This document shows positions 7,234 to 11,443 of a DNA stretch of 11,443 bases, piece after piece (position 1 is the first letter of the stretch; every line of letters starts with the position of its first letter). A program made the translations under genes and the position numbers. The notes under the pieces were generated by a model. That model saw only the letters and a program-made list of their open reading frames with translations. It was not told the origin of the DNA and did not search any database. This DNA is from Saprospiraceae bacterium (GTDB lineage Bacteria; Bacteroidota; Bacteroidia; Chitinophagales; Saprospiraceae). The stretch lies in NCBI GenBank assembly GCA_020852155.1, contig JADZBJ010000391.1, positions 1 through 11,443 of the forward strand, in the 5' to 3' direction.

Positions 7234-7310
7234 ATTAACCGCCAAAGACGCTAAAAGCGCTAAGTCTTGCAAATCAAAACTTAGCGCTTTTAGCGTCTTT
7301 GGCGGTTAAT
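7234..7310. repeat. Perfect 32-bp inverted repeat between convergent genes
   Basis: The arms at 7234-7265 and 7279-7310 are perfectly complementary over 32 bp (core CGCCAAAGACGCTAAAAGCG) around a 13-nt loop. The element starts 9 bp after the lpxD stop and ends 22 bp before the GH13 stop on the other strand, so it could end transcription from both sides. The perfection of the arms suggests recent origin or strong selection. The CGCCAAAGACGCTAA theme resembles dispersed repeats seen in other bacteria (recollection, not searched). Confidence 0.9.
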
Positions 7311-7332
7311 CTAACATGCCGTATTTTTCTTT

Positions 7333-9117
7333 TTACAGTTCCAGTACAAGCGCCTCGTAAGGGCGAAGCGTAACAGTGGCCGAAGGATCGGTATAGTTGC
7401 CCAACAGCACTTTGGCTTTGGTCAAGTCCAGGTCAGTACGGACGGTGGACTGTTTTGCTTTAAAATTCAGGAAAACGGCCACTTTTTTGCCGTCCAGTGT
7501 GCGCAAATACGCAAACACATCCGGGTTTTCCGCGTCAATTAATTCCCAGTCGCCGTGGATCAGCGCCGGTGTATTTTTCCGCAACTGGATCATTTTACGG
7601 AAATAATTCAGGTTGGAAGCAGGGTCATTTTGCTGCGCCGCCACATTGACCGTGGTGTAGTTCGGGTTGACTTTCAGCCAGGGTGCTCCGGTTGAGAAAC
7701 CCGAATTGAGCGTGTTATCCCATTGCATGGGTGTGCGGCCATTGTCGCGGGAGGAGATTTTCATACCTTCCAGAAAACGTTTCAAGTCGCCGCCTTTGGC
7801 TTTAACCTGAGCGTAATTGGTCAGCAATTCGATGTCGTTATACTCCTCTACTTTGTCAAATTTGATGTTGTTCATGCCAATTTCATCGCCATAATAATAG
7901 TAGGGCGTACCGCGCATGCTCAACACGAAAGTGGTCAGCATTTTGGAGGAAACATCACGAAATTCCGGGCTGTCGTTACCCCAGCGGGTCAGCATTCGGG
8001 GCTGGTCGTGGTTGGCGAGGTACATCGTGCCCCAACCTTTTGTTTCGAAGGCATTTGTCCATTTTTCATAGATTTTTTTCCAGGCCACGAGGTCGTAACC
8101 TTTAGGGTCGGGCATTTTGTACTCCTTGGGCAGATAACCGAAGTCAATGGCCTCGAAAGAGTAAGCCATGTTCAGTTCCTTGCGTTCAGGGTCAACGAAT
8201 TTCATGACGCCTTCTACATCACCCAGGGCTTCGGCTACGGTGGCGATGTTGTATTTTGAGAAAACTTCGCGGTTCATTTCCTGCATGTATTCGTGCAGGT
8301 GCGGGCCGTTGGCGTAGTACATGCCCCAGTTGCCTTTGTATTGCTCCGGCAGCGGTGGCCAGTTGGTATCTTTTGAGCAAAAGGCGATGGCATCCAGGCG
8401 GAAACCGTCAATGCCTTTATCCAGCCAGAAACGCATCATTTTGTAGATTTCCTCGCGCAGTTTGGGGTTTTCCCAATTCAAGTCAGGCTGGTAATCGGAG
8501 AAATAATGCAGGTAGTAAGAATTGGTCGCCTTGTTGTATTCCCAGGCGTCGCCTTTTTCATCGAAAATACTCCAGCGATAGGGCGGTTTGCCGTTTTCAG
8601 CGGGCCACCAGTGAAAGTAATTGTAATAAGGGCTTTCGCGTGAGGCGCTGGCCGACTTGAACCATTCATGTTCATTGCTGCAGTGATTGACCACCAAATC
8701 CATGAAGACTTTGATCTTGCGCTCATGGAAACCATTCAGGAGGCGGTCGAAATCTTCCATTGTCCCGAATTCTTTCATGATGTTCTGGTAATCGCTGATG
8801 TCGTAGCCGTTGTCTTTGTTCGGCGACGCATATACCGGATTCAGCCAGACCATGTCAACGCCCAGGTTTTTCACATAATCCAGCCTGGAAATACTGCCTT
8901 TAAAATCACCGAGGCCGTCGCCGTCCGAGTCCTGAAAACTGCGGGGATAAATCTGATATACCACAGCCTCTTTCCACCAGTCGGATTTGGCTGTTGTTGG
9001 CGTATTGTTTTGTGCTGTTTTGTTGTCTGATTTTGGGCCATTGGGCTGGCAGGAAAAAAGTGTGAGGGCCAGCAGTGCCAGCGTCAGACTGAAGGAGGTT
9101 GTTCTATGAAAAGACAT
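7333..9117 (-). CDS. GH13 alpha-glucosidase family lipoprotein (oligo-1,6-glucosidase-like)
   Basis: The 594-residue product belongs to glycoside hydrolase family 13 and should cleave alpha-glucosidic bonds in malto- or isomalto-oligosaccharides. Residues 1-23 form a lipoprotein signal (hydrophobic LTLALLALTL, lipobox LFSC, Cys23), followed by a Ser/Thr/Asn-rich tether to about 45, so it is probably membrane-anchored outside the cytoplasm. The (beta/alpha)8 domain starts at WWKEAVVYQIYPRSF. Catalytic regions are complete: DLVVNH (140-145), GFRLDA with nucleophile Asp242, VAEALG with acid/base Glu296, and NHD with Asp371. QPDLN (210-214) is the mark of the oligo-1,6-glucosidase subgroup. Ala243 after the nucleophile, rather than Val, is associated with alpha-1,4 activity. 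A beta-rich C-terminal domain follows from about 515. I chose ATG 9117 because the upstream GTG (9150) lies in a repeat and would spoil the signal peptide. Confidence 0.9.
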   Translation of the reverse strand: MSFHRTTSFSLTLALLALTLFSCQPNGPKSDNKTAQNNTPTTAKSDWWKEAVVYQIYPRSFQDSDGDGLGDFKGSISRLDYVKNLGVDMVWLNPVYASPNKDNGYDISDYQNIMKEFGTMEDFDRLLNGFHERKIKVFMDLVVNHCSNEHEWFKSASASRESPYYNYFHWWPAENGKPPYRWSIFDEKGDAWEYNKATNSYYLHYFSDYQPDLNWENPKLREEIYKMMRFWLDKGIDGFRLDAIAFCSKDTNWPPLPEQYKGNWGMYYANGPHLHEYMQEMNREVFSKYNIATVAEALGDVEGVMKFVDPERKELNMAYSFEAIDFGYLPKEYKMPDPKGYDLVAWKKIYEKWTNAFETKGWGTMYLANHDQPRMLTRWGNDSPEFRDVSSKMLTTFVLSMRGTPYYYYGDEIGMNNIKFDKVEEYNDIELLTNYAQVKAKGGDLKRFLEGMKISSRDNGRTPMQWDNTLNSGFSTGAPWLKVNPNYTTVNVAAQQNDPASNLNYFRKMIQLRKNTPALIHGDWELIDAENPDVFAYLRTLDGKKVAVFLNFKAKQSTVRTDLDLTKAKVLLGNYTDPSATVTLRPYEALVLEL

Positions 9118-9139
9118 TTGAAAAAGATGTTTTTGTATA

Positions 9140-9189
9140 TCACGAGGCACAGCCTAGCGCAATGTCACGAGGCGCAGCCTCGCGCGATC
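9140..9189. repeat. Two tandem 25-bp hairpin-forming repeats
   Basis: Units at 9140-9164 and 9165-9189 match at 21 of 25 positions (TCACGAGGC[A/G]CAGCCT...). The second copy contains a perfect 6-bp stem, CGAGGC-GCA-GCCTCG; the first forms a weaker version. They lie between the amidohydrolase stop (9195) and the GH13 start (9117), which face the same way, and could attenuate or stabilise a shared transcript. Confidence 0.75.
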
Positions 9190-9194
9190 AATAA

Positions 9195-10484
9195 TCAATG
9201 CTGTGTTTCAAACCGTTTGGTCAGTTGCTTATGCTTGTTGTCCAGGTTGATTTCGCGGCCCTGGATAAAGGCGGCGTTTACTTTGCTGGTCCGCATATCG
9301 AGTACATCGCCTTCGCTGATAAAGAGCGTCGCGTCTTTGCCTTCTTCCAGCGAGCCACAGGTTTTGTCAATGCCGAGAATAGTTGCGGCATCCAAAGTCA
9401 GGGCTGAAACTGCCGCCTCTCGGTCGAGGCCAAACCCTGCCGCTTGTCCGGCCATAAACGGCAGGTTGCGCTGACGCCAGCTGCCGATGCTGCTGAAGCA
9501 GAATCGAACGCCTTTTTGATGTAGCATGGCGGCGGATTTATAGGGTTGATCAACGGCATCATCGTCGCGGGAGGGCAGTTTTTGGGTTGGCGCAAGAATG
9601 ACTGCTACTTTTTGATCCCTCAGAAAATCAGCCACCATCCAGGCGTCGTCGCCACCCACAATGACGGGTTGAACGCCTTGTTTTTTAGCAAAAAGTACCG
9701 ATTCTTCGATGGTTTTTGCCATGTCAACACGGATGTACAATTTCTGAGCGCCATTAAACAGGCCGCGCATGGCTTCGAAGCGCGGGTTTCGTGGCTCCTG
9801 CACGGGCAGTTGAGCGTAGGCGCGGGCTTCTTCAAAATACCGGGTGAGTTGCTGCACGTCCTTATCGTAGCGATCATTTTTTTTCATTTCCGGCGCGCCG
9901 GATTCCCAGCCGCCCCAGCTGCGCGTAGAAGGCCAGTTGAGCCAGATACCATCGTCGGTGCGGTAGGCTGCATCCTCCCAGTTCCAGGCATCGAGCTGTA
10001 CGATGGAAGACGAGCCGCTCACCAGACCGCCTTCGGGGACGACCTGCGTCATGAGGATGCCGTTGGAGCGTATAGTGGGCAAGAGTTCGGAATCGGTATT
10101 ATAAGCGATGATGCTGCGCGCATTCGGGTTGATGCTACCGGTTTCAGCCACGTCGTTTGTCGGGCGTGCGGCATCAATTTCAACCAGACCGATTCTGGTA
10201 GCCGGAGCGATCAGGCCCGGGTAAACGTGCTTGCCCGTAGCGTCGAATATTTTAGCGAATTTGGTACGGTCAATCCGTATCGTCGTAGCGTCGGCGACCA
10301 TCGTGATCTTTCCGGCATCGAAAGCGATGGCGCTGTTCGGGATGACCTGTCCGGTGCCCAGGTGTGCCGTTGCATTCAGGATGAGCATCGGACTTTTTTG
10401 CGGCGGCGCCGGTACCGGATTTTGTGCTGAAATTGTTGTCAAACAATTCACTGTCAACAGGGAAAACAAGAGGGCAATACGCAT
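9195..10484 (-). CDS. Secreted amidohydrolase-like protein lacking metal ligands
   Basis: The 429-residue protein has a signal peptide (1-20, cleavage ISA|QN) and the layout of the imidazolonepropionase-like amidohydrolases. It has a small beta-sandwich start (LILNATAHLGTG 34-45, then FDATGKHVYPGLIAP 80-94), a barrel, and the returning beta-sandwich (GSLEEGKDATLFI 377-389). The metal site is absent. Where the family has PGxxDxHxH, this protein reads PGLIAPATR (89-97). The usual strand-5 and strand-6 His residues are replaced around IRVDMAKTIEE (251-261) and IVGGDDAW (275-282). The strand-8 Asp is missing at CFSSIGSW (329-336). It is therefore probably a non-catalytic or differently acting relative. 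Similar PG(F/L)IAP proteins occur in Bacteroidota (recollection), sometimes beside an intact paralogue; none is in this window. It is the first gene of a possible two-gene unit with the GH13 gene 77 bp downstream. Confidence 0.82.
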   Translation of the reverse strand: MRIALLFSLLTVNCLTTISAQNPVPAPPQKSPMLILNATAHLGTGQVIPNSAIAFDAGKITMVADATTIRIDRTKFAKIFDATGKHVYPGLIAPATRIGLVEIDAARPTNDVAETGSINPNARSIIAYNTDSELLPTIRSNGILMTQVVPEGGLVSGSSSIVQLDAWNWEDAAYRTDDGIWLNWPSTRSWGGWESGAPEMKKNDRYDKDVQQLTRYFEEARAYAQLPVQEPRNPRFEAMRGLFNGAQKLYIRVDMAKTIEESVLFAKKQGVQPVIVGGDDAWMVADFLRDQKVAVILAPTQKLPSRDDDAVDQPYKSAAMLHQKGVRFCFSSIGSWRQRNLPFMAGQAAGFGLDREAAVSALTLDAATILGIDKTCGSLEEGKDATLFISEGDVLDMRTSKVNAAFIQGREINLDNKHKQLTKRFETQH

Positions 10485-10528
10485 AAACCAATTCGATAAA
10501 TTCAGGCTGACCTGCCCGAAACGAATCG

Positions 10529-10536
10529 CTAAGGTA
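10529..10536 (-). promoter_or_regulatory. Possible -7 element for the amidohydrolase-like gene (TACCTTAG)
   Basis: On the minus strand, TACCTTAG differs from TAnnTTTG at one base and is followed by CG. It would start transcription near 10522, giving a leader of about 38 nt. No TTTG is found at the right distance upstream, so support is weak. Confidence 0.3.
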
Positions 10537-10589
10537 TATCAGGATTCAAGAGATTAGCTATTGATTTTCGGGATTTTCAAACCAGACAT

Positions 10590-10619
10590 TTTCAAATGCC
10601 CGTGAAAAACATACGTTTG
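10590..10619 (+). promoter_or_regulatory. aroE promoter (TTTC, 18 bp, TACGTTTG)
   Basis: TACGTTTG at 10612-10619 matches TAnnTTTG exactly. TTTC at 10590-10593, 18 bp upstream, is one base from the -33 TTTG. The predicted start near 10626 leaves only about 11 nt before the ATG at 10637. This also argues against the upstream GTG at 10619, which lies in the -7 element. Confidence 0.55.
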
Positions 10620-10636
10620 TGCAAAATTCAATATTC

Positions 10637-11404
10637 ATGCGTTTGTACGGACTGATCGGGTTTCCGCTCGGGCATTCATTTTCAAAAAAGTATTTCACGG
10701 AAAAATTTGAACGGGAAGGCATTGCCGACGCACGTTATGAATTATTCCCGATAGAAAGCCTCGGCGAATTACCCGCCTTGTTGGCCCGGCATCCGGACCT
10801 CTGCGGATTGAATGTGACCATTCCGTATAAAGTTCAGGTAATCGAACATCTGGACGCATTGCATTCCAGCGCTGTGAATGCGGGGGCTGTTAATTGTATT
10901 GATACCCGAAACGGCCGACTGACGGGCTACAACACCGACGTCGAAGGGTTCAGGCAATCACTGGAAAAAACGCTTGATTTATTCCATTTAAAGCCCGAAC
11001 AGGCCTTAATCCTCGGCTCGGGCGGCGCAGCCAAAGCGGTGGCATCGGTCTTGCGCGAACGGAATTTGCCTTATTATTTTGTATCGCGAAATGCGCAAAA
11101 CACACTCTCCAAAACCTACGAACAAGCCAATCAATGGCTGGCTGAAACGACCGAAAAATCCAGGCTTTTCATCAATGCTACACCAACAGGCACCTGGCCC
11201 GACATGGAAATTTGTCCGCCTGTCAGCACTGAATATTTTACCTCGGATGATTTGGTGTTTGATTTGATTTACAATCCTGCCGAAACGCTACTTTTGCGCA
11301 AGTCCCGGCAACAAGGTGCAAATACCCAAAACGGACTGGATATGTTATACCTTCAGGCGGAAGCAGCCTGGGAAATATGGAACACCACATCGCAGGCTGA
11401 ATGA
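10637..11404 (+). CDS. aroE: Shikimate dehydrogenase
   Basis: AroE reduces 3-dehydroshikimate to shikimate with NADPH, in the cytoplasm, on the chorismate pathway to aromatic amino acids. The 255-residue product opens with RLYGLIGFPLGHSFSKKYF; Ser14 and Ser16 belong to the shikimate-binding SxS motif. Catalytic Lys65 lies in NVTIPYK (59-65). Asn86 (AVNCI) and Asp101 (GYNTD) complete the substrate site. The nucleotide-binding loop is GSGGAAKAV (127-135). NATPTG (180-185), YNP (212-214) and NGLDMLYLQA (232-241) are also standard. The length is slightly below the usual 270-290 but typical of shorter Bacteroidota forms, with no key residue missing. An in-frame GTG at 10619 would add six residues, but homology begins at the ATG. 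It is divergent from the amidohydrolase-like gene; the last 39 bases of the window show nothing further. Confidence 0.95.
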   Translation: MRLYGLIGFPLGHSFSKKYFTEKFEREGIADARYELFPIESLGELPALLARHPDLCGLNVTIPYKVQVIEHLDALHSSAVNAGAVNCIDTRNGRLTGYNTDVEGFRQSLEKTLDLFHLKPEQALILGSGGAAKAVASVLRERNLPYYFVSRNAQNTLSKTYEQANQWLAETTEKSRLFINATPTGTWPDMEICPPVSTEYFTSDDLVFDLIYNPAETLLLRKSRQQGANTQNGLDMLYLQAEAAWEIWNTTSQAE

Positions 11405-11443
11405 TTCAATTCGGCAGCCTTGAAACAATACAAATATGACCGT

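Noticed and set aside
9115..9150. GTG start at 9150 for the GH13 lipoprotein
   Set aside because: It lies in a tandem repeat and adds 11 residues of non-signal sequence ahead of a normal lipoprotein signal that begins at ATG 9117.
9546..10430. A 294-codon open frame on the plus strand
   Set aside because: It is antisense to the amidohydrolase-like gene, has no recognisable motif and is explained by codon bias of the real gene.
10619..10636. GTG start at 10619 for aroE
   Set aside because: It overlaps the proposed -7 promoter element and lies upstream of the predicted transcript start; family similarity begins at ATG 10637.

Overview
The window looks like a chromosomal housekeeping segment from a member of the Bacteroidota, probably a Saprospirales/Chitinophagales-like lineage (the lower rank is inference). 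The reasons are: a long OstA-like protein of the type found in this phylum; a MutL whose C-terminal motifs follow the DQQA form; -7 promoter elements matching or close to the Bacteroidota consensus TAnnTTTG (TACCTTTG, TACGTTTG, GAACTTTG); absence of clear Shine-Dalgarno sequences; and a secreted amidohydrolase-fold protein of a type I associate with Bacteroidetes.

Layout. Positions 1-1113 hold the first 371 codons of dnaB, the replicative helicase, on the minus strand and running off the left edge. An 890-bp gene-free stretch (1114-2003) follows. Its dnaB-proximal part has a cluster of DnaA-box-like 9-mers, including a perfect TTATCCACA, next to a very AT-rich block, which makes it a candidate replication origin. 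Its ostA-proximal part has an 82-bp inverted repeat and a promoter. Then come an OstA/LptA-like envelope protein (+), mutL (-, convergent with ostA), a repeat-filled gap, a divergent lpxD-like acyltransferase (+), a GH13 glucosidase lipoprotein (-), a secreted amidohydrolase-like protein lacking its metal ligands (-), and aroE (+, divergent), complete just before the right edge.

Functional themes are mixed: replication and repair (dnaB, mutL, possible origin), lipopolysaccharide assembly (OstA-like, LpxD-like), extracytoplasmic hydrolysis (GH13 lipoprotein, amidohydrolase-like protein) and aromatic amino acid synthesis (aroE). Only the amidohydrolase and GH13 genes (same strand, 77 bp apart) look like a possible operon. 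There is no mobile element with a transposase, no RNA gene, no CRISPR array and no defence system.

The most striking non-coding property is that most gaps between genes carry a different palindromic or tandem repeat: 1834-1915, 3867-3991 (reaching into the mutL stop codon), 5957-6196, 7234-7310 (perfect 32-bp arms) and 9140-9189. The gap between the amidohydrolase gene and aroE is the exception. I did not find a new multi-gene system. The best candidates for a second look are the possible origin, the metal-ligand-free amidohydrolase, the MutL with an eroded endonuclease site, and the repeats.
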